From: Haloferula helveola
Lineage (GTDB): Bacteria > Verrucomicrobiota > Verrucomicrobiia > Verrucomicrobiales > Akkermansiaceae
NCBI RefSeq assembly: GCF_037076345.1
Contig: NZ_AP024702.1
Location: 3,720,001 to 3,784,000 of the forward strand
Direction of reading: 5' to 3'
Length of the DNA: 64,000 bases
Within the stretch, counting starts at the first letter, position 1. Every line of letters begins with the position of its first letter. Below the pieces are notes generated by a model. It made no database searches and was not told the DNA's origin. It saw only the letters and a list, made by a program, of their open reading frames with translations. This document shows positions 17,229 to 26,400 of the stretch, piece by piece. A program made the translations under genes and the position numbers.

Positions 17229-17792
17229 ATGAAGACGATCATTGTTCTTGCGATGCTGGTGGCTTCGGTGCTGCCGGTGCTCCGCGCACAATCGACCATT
17301 GAGGCCGGCCGCGCGATCGAGATCCGGATCCAAGGTGTGCCCAGCGAGGAGATGCAGCGGGTCAACAACACCTATCCCGTGTCGGAGGGTGGCTACATCC
17401 GAATGCCTTTCATTGGGAACGTCCGGGCCGCGGGAATGAGCCCGAACACTCTGGCGACAAGCATCGAGTCACGCTACAAGTCAGCACAAATCTATACGAA
17501 TCCCACGGTTCAGGTCTTCGCCTCGAGTGACGAAACGATGGCACAATACATCGTTACCGTCGGTGGGCAGGTGCGCCGACCGGGCCCCGTGAACTATACT
17601 CGGGGTCTCAAGCTTTACGATGCAGTCCAAGCGGCAGGCGGCGCGACCGAGTTCGGTAGCATGTATCGAGTGAAGCTGATTCGGAATGGAAAGTTGGTTC
17701 AGTATGACCTGACCGAGACCAAGTCGAAGACCGTCGAAGTCAAACCCAATGACACGATCGAAGTGCCTCAGAAGAATCTCTTCGGGCGCTGA
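17229..17792 (+). CDS. Wza-like polysaccharide export protein (Poly_export/SLBB)
   Basis: A 187-residue periplasmic/outer-membrane export protein. I chose the ATG at 17229 because it starts a signal peptide (MKTIIVLAMLVASVLPVLRA). A TTG at 17193 would overlap wzc and precede the signal. The Poly_export domain (about 22-95) contains YIRMPFIGNVRAAGMSP, and an SLBB domain (about 100-170) contains GQVRRPGPVNYTRG and DAVQAAGGAT. It has one SLBB domain, no lipobox cysteine and no C-terminal amphipathic helix, so it is much shorter than E. coli Wza. It probably works with the upstream Wzc-type kinase and the separately encoded barrel. Confidence 0.88.
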   Translation: MKTIIVLAMLVASVLPVLRAQSTIEAGRAIEIRIQGVPSEEMQRVNNTYPVSEGGYIRMPFIGNVRAAGMSPNTLATSIESRYKSAQIYTNPTVQVFASSDETMAQYIVTVGGQVRRPGPVNYTRGLKLYDAVQAAGGATEFGSMYRVKLIRNGKLVQYDLTETKSKTVEVKPNDTIEVPQKNLFGR

Positions 17793-17810
17793 GTTCGCAC
17801 TCCGGGAGCA

Positions 17811-18542
17811 ATGCGATCGCGATATCAAGTCCGGCTTCTCTTCTGGGTCGGTCTTTTGGGTGCGGGGGTCTTATGGCTCCCGTTGACCGCAAGAGGTGGG
17901 GAAGAGCCTCCCGAGAACCTCGTCCAGCAGCTCGCATCGGAGCGTTATCCGGACCGGGTTGCCGCACAGGGCAAGTTGGCGGAGTGGTCGAAGGAGAACG
18001 GGAAAGAGAGCTGGGATTGGCTCACCCGAGTGGCCACTGAGGGCGATAACCCGGAGGTCAGAGACAGGGTGCTGGTGGTGCTGAAAGCTCTTGTTCTGGG
18101 CGAACTCGAGCAGTCGAGACCGGGATTTGTCGGAATCACGATGTCTTCCGTCAAAGTCGGTGGTGAGGCCGACGATGGGATCGGAGTGCAGGTTTTGGCG
18201 GTCAGCAAGAATTCCCCTGCCGATAAGGCTGGGCTCAAAGCCGGTGATGTGGTCGTAAGCTTGGAAGGCAAGACGTGGAAGACCGAGAATGCACAGGATG
18301 AGTTCGCAGGGCGGGTTGGTGCTTTGAAACCCGGCACCGAGGTGAATCTCGGTATTTTGCGCGGTGGCGAGAGGTTGGATATCGACCTCACGCTAGCGGC
18401 CCGACCGTGGTCCGCGGGTGAGTATGGCGACCTTCAGAGACGAAATTTCGATCCGTTTGCCCCCGGGGGCCTGATGCCCACCGAGCGCCAGGCGAGGGAA
18501 CGGGTATTCCGGGAATGGCTGGATGAGCGCTTGGGGCGCTAG
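17811..18542 (+). CDS. Secreted PDZ-domain protein
   Basis: 243 residues with an N-terminal hydrophobic signal (LLFWVGLLGAGVLWLPLTA). A helical region of about 70 residues follows (ENLVQQLASERYPDRVAAQG, resembling a HEAT-like unit). A PDZ domain from about 100-195 contains VGITMSSVKV, SPADKAGLKAGDVVVSL and GALKPGTEVNLGILRGG. No protease triad is present, so it is not a DegP or Ctp enzyme. PDZ domains bind C-terminal peptides, and this one could be an adaptor for envelope quality control or for the tail-specific protease encoded next. It starts 18 bases after the wza-like stop. Confidence 0.78.
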   Translation: MRSRYQVRLLFWVGLLGAGVLWLPLTARGGEEPPENLVQQLASERYPDRVAAQGKLAEWSKENGKESWDWLTRVATEGDNPEVRDRVLVVLKALVLGELEQSRPGFVGITMSSVKVGGEADDGIGVQVLAVSKNSPADKAGLKAGDVVVSLEGKTWKTENAQDEFAGRVGALKPGTEVNLGILRGGERLDIDLTLAARPWSAGEYGDLQRRNFDPFAPGGLMPTERQARERVFREWLDERLGR

Positions 18543-18661
18543 GCGAGTTGGTGTTGAAAAATCGGCGGATTCTTTGGAGAATTCTGCTCGTACCGCCGAA
18601 GAGATTAGCGTTCGACTTTCGTGACCGGTGTGCGACGCTCTCGTCCTTGAAAGTCGATAAT

Positions 18662-20926
18662 ATGTGTATGAGACGCATCCGTTTTCGTTCGACCGTTGCC
18701 GGAGTCGCCCTTCTCGCGGGTAGTCAGGTTGCTTGTGCCCAGCAGGCAGATTTCAACCAAGTTGGGTGCCAGATGGCGATCATGCTGCAAAACAGTCACT
18801 TTGATCGTTCGAAGCAGCCATTTCGGGATCTGAGCGACGAGTTCCTTGCCAGCTATCTCAGGGATCTCGACTACGGCCGCGTCTACTTCACGCGCCAGGA
18901 TGTTGATCGTTTCGAGGAGTTGTACGGTGACAAACTGTCGGATATGCTCCTGAAGAAGGACTGCATGCGGGCAGCGACCGACATCTACCAAACATTTGTC
19001 GAACGGGTCGAAGCCAGGGTTGCCGAGGCGAATCGGGTTCTTGACAGTGGTGAGTTCGATTTTTCGAAGGACGAGACCGTGATGAGGACTCGTAAGGAGG
19101 CCGCATGGCCGAAGGATGAGGCGGAGGCAATGTCGATCTGGAGAAAGCAGATCAAGGAGGTTCTGCTGTCAGAAACTCTGCGGCGGGAGATGGTCGCGAA
19201 ACTCGCGAAAGAGCAGCACAAGGAGGAGCTTTTTGCCGACGAGAGGGATCCGAAGGAAAAGATCAAGCTTCGGTACGAGCGCTTCCTCCGGAGCGTGAAG
19301 GATGTGGATGAGGAGGATATCGCGTCCTACTTCCTCAGTGCCGTCGCCAAGACTTTTGACCCCCACACCGACTACCTGAGCTTCAAGCAGATGGAGCGCT
19401 TCCGGGACGGAATGCGTAACCAGCTTGTCGGCATCGGCGCACTGCTCCAGGCAGAGGAGGACGGAGCGACGAAGATCATGGGGATCGTGCTCAACGGTCC
19501 CGCGGACAAAGCCGGAGAGCTTCAGCTGAACGATCGCATTGTCGCGGTCGACCCGTTGAATTCCGGGCGCCCGGAGGACATGGTCGACATCATGTTCATG
19601 AAGATCGACAAGGTCGTGGATCTGATCCGGGGCAAGGAGGGCGACGAAGTCCGGCTCAAGGTGGAACCGGCGGGCGGACTTCCCGGAGAAACGAAGATGA
19701 TCGTGATCAAGAGGGCCAAGGTGGAACTCAAGGATGAACAGGCTGCTGCGGAGATCATCGAGCGCAAGGGATCCGACGGAGAGGTCCAACGCCTGGGGGT
19801 GATCACGTTGCCTTCGTTCTATGCCGATTTCGAAGGAGGCGAGACCCGTTGCTCGGTGGACGTCGAGAAGCTGCTGGAACGCCTCATGCGGGACAAGATC
19901 GACGGTCTGATTCTTGACCTCCGCAACAACGGTGGAGGGGCACTCGAAGAGGTTCGGCGAATGACCGGCTTCTTCACCAAGCGACAGCCGGTGGTGCAGG
20001 TGAAGAATACCTTGGGTCAGGTTCAAGTGAAAGAGTCGGAATACAAGCGACCGATTTATGACGGACCGATGGTGGTGCTGACCGACAAGAGCAGCGCCTC
20101 GGCGAGCGAGATTCTCGCAGGTGCTCTCCAAGATGGGAATCGTGCGGTGATCGTGGGAGAGTCCTCAAGCTTTGGAAAGGGCACGGTCCAGCAGCCAATG
20201 GATATCGGCCGTCAGATGCCATTCTTTGCGGCACGCAACCGTGCCGGAACGCTCAAAGTTACGATTCAGAAATTCTACCGACCGTCGGGATCCTCGACGC
20301 AGAATTTGGGAGTCGTTCCTGACATCATTTTGCCGAGCCTTACCGACGCTCTCGAGATCGGGGAGAGCTACCTCGATCATGCGCTCGACCATGATATCAT
20401 CCGACCTGCTCCTGGCTTCGATCCGCTGCAGCGCAAGAATCTGTTTCTTGCCCGTCTTAAGGAGCTCAGCAGCGAGAGAGTGAGTTCCTCGAAGGACTTC
20501 TCCTACATCATTGAAGACGTGGCCAAGGAGCGCAATCGGCGCCGCGAGAATGCCGTCTCCCTGAACATCGAAGAGCGTCGTGAGGAGCTCAGGCAAGCCG
20601 ACAAACTCCAGCATGAGCGGAATGCCGAACGTAGGAAGCGCTTCGCCGAGGTTGCGAAGCAGGACAAGGAGAGCACGAAGTTCTACCGACTTTCGCTCGA
20701 TGATGTGGATGACGACGTCGAGCTGAAGGCCGTCGATCCGACGCAGGATGCGGATGACTACATGCGCAGGGCCAAGAATAAGACCGAAGAGCTTGATACC
20801 ACTCCCGAGTGGCCGAGCCGTCTTGATCCCTTCAAGCGCGAAGCTCTCGGGATCCTTGGTGACCTCGTTGACGTGACGCGAGACGCCCGGATGGCCGGCA
20901 TGTTGAAATCCACCGATATCCGTTGA
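18662..20926 (+). CDS. prc: Tail-specific carboxy-terminal protease (Prc/Tsp, S41)
   Basis: Periplasmic protease that degrades proteins from unstructured C-termini. I start it at the ATG at 18662 (or 18668), just before the signal peptide RIRFRSTVAGVALLAGSQVA. The frame is open to 18548, but that sequence looks non-coding. An N-terminal Tsp domain contains FLASYLRDLDYGRVYFTRQD, and a PDZ domain lies around residues 230-330 (IMGIVLNGPADKAGELQLND). The S41 catalytic core has TDKSSASASEI with the nucleophilic Ser near 478 and GESSSFGKGTVQ with the Lys near 505. A Lys/Glu-rich C-terminal domain is typical of Prc. It overlaps the next gene by four bases. Confidence 0.93.
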   Translation: MCMRRIRFRSTVAGVALLAGSQVACAQQADFNQVGCQMAIMLQNSHFDRSKQPFRDLSDEFLASYLRDLDYGRVYFTRQDVDRFEELYGDKLSDMLLKKDCMRAATDIYQTFVERVEARVAEANRVLDSGEFDFSKDETVMRTRKEAAWPKDEAEAMSIWRKQIKEVLLSETLRREMVAKLAKEQHKEELFADERDPKEKIKLRYERFLRSVKDVDEEDIASYFLSAVAKTFDPHTDYLSFKQMERFRDGMRNQLVGIGALLQAEEDGATKIMGIVLNGPADKAGELQLNDRIVAVDPLNSGRPEDMVDIMFMKIDKVVDLIRGKEGDEVRLKVEPAGGLPGETKMIVIKRAKVELKDEQAAAEIIERKGSDGEVQRLGVITLPSFYADFEGGETRCSVDVEKLLERLMRDKIDGLILDLRNNGGGALEEVRRMTGFFTKRQPVVQVKNTLGQVQVKESEYKRPIYDGPMVVLTDKSSASASEILAGALQDGNRAVIVGESSSFGKGTVQQPMDIGRQMPFFAARNRAGTLKVTIQKFYRPSGSSTQNLGVVPDIILPSLTDALEIGESYLDHALDHDIIRPAPGFDPLQRKNLFLARLKELSSERVSSSKDFSYIIEDVAKERNRRRENAVSLNIEERREELRQADKLQHERNAERRKRFAEVAKQDKESTKFYRLSLDDVDDDVELKAVDPTQDADDYMRRAKNKTEELDTTPEWPSRLDPFKREALGILGDLVDVTRDARMAGMLKSTDIR

Positions 20927-21618
20927 GTTCCACGATTGCCGAGCGCCTCGTGTCCATTCGATCGCGAATGGATGAGGCGTGCACGACAGCTTCGAGAAGC
21001 CCGGATGAAGTGAGGCTGCTTGCAGTGTCGAAGACCTTTCCGGCTGATGCGGTCCTTGAGGCTTGGCAGGCCGGCCAAGTCGATTTCGGAGAAAGTCGCC
21101 AACAGGAAGGCTCCGCCAAAGTCGCGGAGCTTCCCGAGGGGATCCGGTGGCACTTCATCGGGGGGCTCCAGCGCAATAAAGTCAGGAAGGTGCTGCAGGA
21201 CTTTGATGTCCTTCACAGTGTCGACTCATTGAAGCTCGCTTCTCACATTGACCGGATCGCTGGAGAACTTCAGCTGAAGCCGGAGGTGTATCTGGAAGTG
21301 AATCTTGCGGGAGAGGCGAGCAAGGGAGGATTTGGGCCGGAAGAATTGTCCGGCGTCCTCCAGCAGCTCGTTGAGATGGAGAACCTCAGTGTCAACGGGT
21401 TGATGGCCATTCCCCCGGCAGTCGGCCAAGCTGAGGATGCGAGACCTTGGTTCCGTCTTGCTCGCGAGCTTCGAGACCGCCTCGAGGACGGGCAAGGGGT
21501 GAGTCTGCCGGGTCTCAGCATGGGCATGAGCGGAGATTTCGAAGTCGCGATCGAGGAAGGAGCGACCATCGTGAGGGTTGGCTCATCGATTTTCGGAGAT
21601 CGGGAGGTGTCGGCATGA
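20923..21618 (+). CDS. YggS-type PLP homeostasis protein
   Basis: 231-residue alanine-racemase-like TIM-barrel protein that binds pyridoxal phosphate and buffers PLP and amino-acid pools (YggS/PROSC family). VRLLAVSKTFPADAV carries the PLP Lys near residue 37. IRWHFIGGLQRNKVR is the family's HxIGxLQxNK block, and LSMGMSGDFEVAIEEGATIVR is the C-terminal phosphate-site block. The start is TTG at 20923, overlapping the protease stop as TTGA, and the first codons SSTIAERL fit the family N-terminus. Its stop overlaps the DUF971 start (ATGA). Confidence 0.92.
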   Translation: MSSTIAERLVSIRSRMDEACTTASRSPDEVRLLAVSKTFPADAVLEAWQAGQVDFGESRQQEGSAKVAELPEGIRWHFIGGLQRNKVRKVLQDFDVLHSVDSLKLASHIDRIAGELQLKPEVYLEVNLAGEASKGGFGPEELSGVLQQLVEMENLSVNGLMAIPPAVGQAEDARPWFRLARELRDRLEDGQGVSLPGLSMGMSGDFEVAIEEGATIVRVGSSIFGDREVSA

Positions 21619-21926
21619 GCATCCAACTGTTACAGAGTGCGATCGTCGGGGACGAACTGGCTCTCGCGTTCAGCGACGGCACGGAGTGCTACCTTTCCCT
21701 GACCTTGTTGCGACGTGCCTGTCCCTGCGCGGCGTGTCAGGGCGAACCCGATGCGCTCGGGCGCGTTTTGCGCCCGGAGGTCCAGATCGGCAGTGGAGGC
21801 TTTCGTTTGCTGCGCTACGCACCGGTAGGTGGCTACGCGCTACAGCTATTCTGGGCCGATGGCCACTCCACCGGGATCTACAGCTTCGACTATCTCAGGC
21901 GGCTAGACGCCGCTCAGTCCTCGTAG
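21615..21926 (+). CDS. DUF971 (GBBH-like N-terminal) domain protein
   Basis: A 103-residue protein from ATG 21615 that overlaps the YggS-type stop as ATGA. It matches the DUF971 pattern, with a beta-rich core, FSDGTECYLSLTLLRRACPC with a Cys pair, and a final GHSTGIYSFDYLR. Homologous domains occur at the N-terminus of gamma-butyrobetaine hydroxylase, where cysteines bind zinc. The bacterial stand-alone form has no settled function and is sometimes linked to iron-sulphur assembly. Its last 13 bases overlap the convergent 655-residue gene. Confidence 0.85.
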   Translation: MSIQLLQSAIVGDELALAFSDGTECYLSLTLLRRACPCAACQGEPDALGRVLRPEVQIGSGGFRLLRYAPVGGYALQLFWADGHSTGIYSFDYLRRLDAAQSS

Positions 21927-23881
21927 TAGCCGTCGTCATCGGCCGGGCTGCGGGTTTCTTCGGGCTGTTCCCGCGGCAGTACTTCGGTGACCAGTCGGTC
22001 GATTCCCTCCTGCGCCATTGAGCTGGCAGGGTAAATGGATCTCGCCTTGAGGTACCAAGAGAGCGCGGAGCCGATTTGCCGATCTCTTCTCTCTTCGAGT
22101 GATCTCGCTTCGTTGAGGGCTTTCGTGAAATCGGCAACATCCGGAGCCAGTTGCTCCAGTTCCCGTCCGAGCTTCGGGTCATCCGGGAACTCCTCGCGAA
22201 GCTTCGCCAGTTGCTCCCATGCCGCATAGTCCTGCCCCATCTTGCTGAATTCGGAGGCCTTTGCGAGCGCACCATCGATCCGATAAATGTTGGTGATGAT
22301 CTGCTTGAAGGCATCCTCACGGCGGGAGTCGCCTTGAATCGCAGGTGCGATCTCATACTGCCGCTTCAGAATCTCGCGGTAGTTGTTCTCGCTCAACAGG
22401 CGGTCGAAGTCATTCCGTGCCTGGACGAGGGCGCCGCTCTGATTCACGAGTTGATCGAATTCAGCGAGTTTCGGGTTCTGCGGCCAAACCTCCATCGCCT
22501 TCTGGATCTCGGAAGCCGCCTTCTCGTTGTCGCCCGTGGAAGCCGCGAGCTTGGCCGAGTCGATGTGCATGTTGCTGACCCTGGTGTAGGTCGCGATCGC
22601 CGCCTCCGCCTTGGTGGCGTCGAAGTCGCCGGCGGTTTCTTTGAGGCTCTCGACCAACTCGGCAGCGGCGTCGTAATCCTTCGCATCGAGGGCTGCGATC
22701 AGCTTGTAGGACTCTCGCACGTAGAGAAGGACCCGGCGCTTTTCTTCCCGCGGGAGTGTCTGGATCGACGGCATGAACTCGCCGACCATGTAAGCCTCGC
22801 TGAGGCGTTTCGCGGCACTTTCAAGTTCACCCCGTTCCGAGAGGAACTTGAAGGCATCGACTCCTTTGTCGATATCCCGGATCGCTTCGCTTGCCAGCGA
22901 GTCGAGGGCGGCAACGGTCGGGCTCGTGCCGAAAGTCTCGCTGATCATCTTCGAAACGTCCGACTTCTTGTCGATGTGCAACTGGTTGTCCCCGTCCGTG
23001 AAGATCTGGTGGTAGAAGCGCGCAGCCATCATGACGTGTTGGAAGCGGCGCTGGACGAAGAACTGGATCATCAGGGCCTGGTACTGGATCTTGGCCTGAA
23101 CCAGTTGAATCTCGTTCTTGGCGGTATTGGTCTTCTTGAGTGCCTCGATCTCGGCGATGCGACGCAATGCATCCTGGTACTCGAGGGACTGCACGCCAGC
23201 GCCGGGATTCTGAGCCGGCCGGCTGGCGTTTCCGGGCTGGTTGCCACCACCACCTCGGCCGCCGCCGCCTCCGCCCCCGGCAGGGGCGGTCTGGTTGAGC
23301 GAAGGATCGTGCTCATGCCGAGCCTTCCAATCGGAGCTGTCGATGAGGCGCTGCTTCTCGTCCTCCATCGCGGTGTTCAGCGTCCTGGTCTTGTTGACGT
23401 CTTTCTTGGCGAGGACAGCCGCGTAAATGGCTTGGGAAAGCGAGTCACAGAGCTTCGCATCGCCGGGGAAGCCCGAGGCGCGCGGAAGCAGTCGAACAGC
23501 AGCGGAGAAGTCCGGACCACCGGGGTGGTGGGGTGAGACGTACTCGAGAATCTGCTCAATGGTCTCGCGATACTCGAGCGCAGCGTCGGAGTCGTCAGCC
23601 GGCTCGTTGAGGTAGCGCTCGAAACGAGCGGCCAACAGCCGGTTGTCCGTGGCCGACCAAGTATGGCCGTTCCACGACACCAGTTCGCTCGAGGGGTCGA
23701 GGAAGGGAAGTTCGTTGCCGAAGACCGGTTTGCTGTTCTTCTCTTGGGGTTGCCTCTGGATCACCGTGTCGCCGCCCGAGTTGTTCGACGAAGGCTGGCT
23801 GTCGCCAGGAGGCGGAGTGTAAACCTGAGCCGCTGCAACGGCTGTGGACATGAGCAGGATTCGAAGCGGAGCGGGTCTCAT
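21914..23881 (-). CDS. Large secreted TPR-like hypothetical protein
   Basis: 655 residues with a short signal (LRILLMSTAVAAAQ). A low-complexity Pro/Ser/Asn stretch follows, and then a glycine-rich insert near residues 205-222 (nine Gly plus Arg). Most of the protein is helical. The C-terminal 250 residues look like degenerate TPRs (SAKLAASTGDNEKAASEIQK, DYAAWEQLAKLREEFPDDPK). No catalytic motif is visible. It is probably a periplasmic or lipid-free envelope scaffold. It is followed upstream on the same strand by a membrane-anchored OB-like protein 21 bases away, suggesting a pair. I do not recognise a named family. Confidence 0.7.
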   Translation of the reverse strand: MRPAPLRILLMSTAVAAAQVYTPPPGDSQPSSNNSGGDTVIQRQPQEKNSKPVFGNELPFLDPSSELVSWNGHTWSATDNRLLAARFERYLNEPADDSDAALEYRETIEQILEYVSPHHPGGPDFSAAVRLLPRASGFPGDAKLCDSLSQAIYAAVLAKKDVNKTRTLNTAMEDEKQRLIDSSDWKARHEHDPSLNQTAPAGGGGGGGRGGGGNQPGNASRPAQNPGAGVQSLEYQDALRRIAEIEALKKTNTAKNEIQLVQAKIQYQALMIQFFVQRRFQHVMMAARFYHQIFTDGDNQLHIDKKSDVSKMISETFGTSPTVAALDSLASEAIRDIDKGVDAFKFLSERGELESAAKRLSEAYMVGEFMPSIQTLPREEKRRVLLYVRESYKLIAALDAKDYDAAAELVESLKETAGDFDATKAEAAIATYTRVSNMHIDSAKLAASTGDNEKAASEIQKAMEVWPQNPKLAEFDQLVNQSGALVQARNDFDRLLSENNYREILKRQYEIAPAIQGDSRREDAFKQIITNIYRIDGALAKASEFSKMGQDYAAWEQLAKLREEFPDDPKLGRELEQLAPDVADFTKALNEARSLEERRDRQIGSALSWYLKARSIYPASSMAQEGIDRLVTEVLPREQPEETRSPADDDGYYED

Positions 23882-23902
23882 GATGGTGACGGGATGTGGG
23901 CC

Positions 23903-24307
23903 TCAGCGGCGCGTTATTTCCTCGGCGACGGCGATGCCACCTTGGCGGAAGCGGATGCGGAACGCGTAGTTCTGCTCCCGTTCGATGTTGATGTTGGAAA
24001 GTGCGGGAGGAATTTCGATAGGGAGGAAGTCGGCACGGTCACCGTCCGCGACCTTCAGGGAAATGACCTGGCCAAGGTCGGCGTCCCAATCGAGTTGGTC
24101 GTCGATCTTGCCCTCCACCACGTATTCGTTACCGCGCAGCGAGTTGGCGTTCTCGATCGCGGATCTCATGTTCAGCTGGGTTCCGTCGAGTTCCTTTCCG
24201 GTTTTCTGACTGAACAGCATCTTGCCGCCGAAAAAGGCGGCCGCAACGAGCACGATAACGCCGATGATGACGCTGGGGTTGATTCCTGAACTGGCGCGGC
24301 GGGGCAT
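23903..24307 (-). CDS. Membrane-anchored small hypothetical protein
   Basis: 134 residues. One transmembrane segment near 10-30 (VIIGVIVLVAAAFFGGKMLF) is followed by an 85-residue beta-rich domain containing NEYVVEGKIDDQL, LGQVISLKVADGD and NYAFRIRFRQGG. The layout resembles a small OB-like domain exposed outside the cytoplasm. There is no CcmE-type heme-binding His, so that function is not assigned. It begins 59 bases downstream of the ABC transporter stop on the same strand and precedes the TPR-like gene by 21 bases. Confidence 0.65.
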   Translation of the reverse strand: MPRRASSGINPSVIIGVIVLVAAAFFGGKMLFSQKTGKELDGTQLNMRSAIENANSLRGNEYVVEGKIDDQLDWDADLGQVISLKVADGDRADFLPIEIPPALSNINIEREQNYAFRIRFRQGGIAVAEEITRR

Positions 24308-24366
24308 GGGATTAAGAGCTAAGCGTTACTGTCTCAGAGGTTTGTCGGGAATCAAGACCGCAGGTG

Positions 24367-26109
24367 TCAGTCCCATTGGTGACGGCGCGAGCCGATCCAT
24401 GCCGCCAAGAGACCGACTCCGATGTGGAGGAGCAGGACGTAAAGGCAGGCGGTATGGGCGGTCAAAGACGTGTCGATCACCGATTTGACGGCATTCAGAA
24501 CCTTTGATTCAAGGGCATCGACGCTACCGGACCATGCCCAGTAGGCGGAAATGAAGGGACGGGTGAAGCGTTCGATGTGCTCCGGCAGGGCGAGAACCGC
24601 GCCGGAGAGGGGCAATTGGAAGCCGACGAGGTAGATGGACAGCAGGGAAGCCTGCTCCGCAGTGCGCATGACGGCCGAGATCCCGAGGCAGATCGCGGTC
24701 ATCGCGCCGTTGACGAGAAGCAGAAACATCAGGTGCTCGGGGAACTCACCCCGGAAGTTGCTGAAGAAGTTCACGAAGACTCCCATCCACACCGACTGGG
24801 CGATGACGAGGCAGGCGAGAAAGATCACCTTGCTGGAAAGGTAAGCCATCGGCCGCAAGCCGCCGAATTTCTCCTTCTCGAAAATCGGACGTTCACCGGC
24901 GATTTCCCGGGCGGAGTTATTGGAGCCCATGAGGGAGAGGAGGATCACCTGGAACATGATGACTCCACTCACTGCGGATCCGACCTTGCCCTGGCTTTCC
25001 TGGACCGCGATGGCCTCGCGGAATTCGACCAGCTGACTCTCCTGTTTCGAGTCGGAGAGACTCATGATCGGTTCGTTGGCCTTGTCGGCGAACAACGTGA
25101 CCAGCACCGGGAAGCAGAGCAAGATGGCCAGCTGCAGTAAAACCTGTCCCCGATCCCGGAAGAAAATCCTCCAGCGCCGGGAAAGCAGGGTCGAGAGCTG
25201 CGCGAAGAAGCCGGGAGTCTCGACCGAGTGTGCTTCCCGTTCCTCATCCGAATCCTCGGCAGCAACTTCCGGAACGTGCAGGGTGCCCGCGGCGATCGCT
25301 CTTTCTCGGCTGCGTTCCAATTTTCCGTAGTAGGCTTCCTGATGCTTGAGCCAGGAGCTCTGCCAGCGGTCGCTCGGTTGGGTGGCGAGCTTGGGATACA
25401 CCTCCTCGGTATCTCCCACCGAGAAGTAGTGGGTGACCTGTTCGGGCGGCCCATGAAAAGCGACCCGGCCTTCGTGGAGTACCAGAATCGAGTCGTAAAG
25501 CTCGAGGTGGGCGAGCGAGTGGGTGACCGAGAGCACGATGCGGCCATCACGTCGGGAGAGATCGTGAAGCAGTCGGACAATTTCGCGTTCCGAGCGCGGA
25601 TCGAGGCCGCTGGTCACCTCGTCGCAGAGGAGCAGCTTGGGATCGGAGACCAGCTCCATCGCGAGCCCAAGTCGACGTTTTTGGCCCCCGGAGAGGACCT
25701 TCACGGGGCGGTCGGCGATCGCTGTGAGGCCCGTTTCTTCGAGGACCCTGTCGATGCGGCGATCCAGATCCTCGGAATCATCCGTACGGACGCGCAGCCG
25801 GGTGGAAGCTTCGATGGACTCATCGACCGTCAGCGGATCGTAGGCGATGGAGAACTGTGGAACGTAGCCGATCTCCGAGGCCTCGAGATCCCCGTCTTCC
25901 GACAAGTTCCGGCCCTCCCAGAATAGGGCGCCCTCGGACTCCGGATTGAGGCCCGCGATCGTCTTCAGAAGGGTGGTTTTGCCGCATCCTGACGGCCCGA
26001 CGATGGCCATGAAGTGTCCGCGCGGGATCTTGAGAGTGGCGCGATCGACGAGATTCACGCTCTCGCCGTCCTTTTGAATGGTGAAGCAGACGTCTTGGAG
26101 TTCGAGCAC
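24367..26109 (-). CDS. ABCG-like half-transporter (ATPase fused to ABC-2 permease)
   Basis: 580-residue half-size ABC transporter. The ATPase domain (1-230) has Walker A GPSGCGKTT near residue 39, Q-loop GYVPQF, signature LSGGQKRR near 139, Walker B LLLCDEVTSGLD near 160 and a switch His in SVTHSL. A linker with many acidic residues (EVAAEDSDEEREAHSVE) leads to an ABC-2 type membrane domain with about six helices from residue 315. This order (NBD then TMD) is that of eukaryotic ABCG proteins and of some bacterial exporters. The substrate is unknown. It is transcribed divergently from the sigma factor across a structured 436-base gap. Confidence 0.88.
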   Translation of the reverse strand: MLELQDVCFTIQKDGESVNLVDRATLKIPRGHFMAIVGPSGCGKTTLLKTIAGLNPESEGALFWEGRNLSEDGDLEASEIGYVPQFSIAYDPLTVDESIEASTRLRVRTDDSEDLDRRIDRVLEETGLTAIADRPVKVLSGGQKRRLGLAMELVSDPKLLLCDEVTSGLDPRSEREIVRLLHDLSRRDGRIVLSVTHSLAHLELYDSILVLHEGRVAFHGPPEQVTHYFSVGDTEEVYPKLATQPSDRWQSSWLKHQEAYYGKLERSRERAIAAGTLHVPEVAAEDSDEEREAHSVETPGFFAQLSTLLSRRWRIFFRDRGQVLLQLAILLCFPVLVTLFADKANEPIMSLSDSKQESQLVEFREAIAVQESQGKVGSAVSGVIMFQVILLSLMGSNNSAREIAGERPIFEKEKFGGLRPMAYLSSKVIFLACLVIAQSVWMGVFVNFFSNFRGEFPEHLMFLLLVNGAMTAICLGISAVMRTAEQASLLSIYLVGFQLPLSGAVLALPEHIERFTRPFISAYWAWSGSVDALESKVLNAVKSVIDTSLTAHTACLYVLLLHIGVGLLAAWIGSRRHQWD

Positions 26110-26178
26110 GGTAAGGCTGGGCTTTCGCTAGAAAAGGGACGGATCTTTCGGACGGCGAGCAAGAAACCTCCGGAAACT

Positions 26179-26264
26179 CCCCAAGTTGCCCTGAATTCGG
26201 GTCATTCCGAAGGCCTCGAACGTTGCATCCTGCGAGGCAAGGTGCGATCTGCGCCAACTTGGGG
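26179..26264 (+). ncRNA. Candidate four-way-junction RNA element
   Basis: A closing stem CCCCAAGTTG (26179-26188) pairs perfectly with CAACTTGGGG (26255-26264). It encloses three hairpins: TTCGG/CCGAA (26196-26211), GCCTCG/CGAGGC (26213-26238) and GGTGC/GCGCC (26241-26255, with one G-U pair only if read on the plus strand). No U-tract follows. It could be a leader element, a small RNA or an interspersed repeat. It is not a tRNA: there is no T-loop consensus, and the stem is 10 bases. Confidence 0.35.
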
Positions 26265-26400
26265 CGGTCAGAATGTCCCGCTGAGGCAGTCTGACCCGGA
26301 TGGCAATGGCCTTGAAATCCACCATTTCAACAGAAGTCACTGAGAATCAGTGAACCCTTCGGGAATCGCCCAGTTGGGCACAGGCATTGCTAGCCTGTAT

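Noticed and set aside
23903-24307. CcmE-type heme chaperone
   Set aside because: The anchor plus OB-like layout fits, but the heme-binding His motif is absent and no other cytochrome maturation gene is nearby.
26179-26264. Possible tRNA in the sigma-factor leader
   Set aside because: The branched fold has a 10-base closing stem, no T-loop consensus and no plausible anticodon arm.
26128-26340. 70-codon minus-strand ORF upstream of the ABC transporter
   Set aside because: It crosses several perfect hairpins, has no recognisable domain and no ribosome-binding site that I can see.
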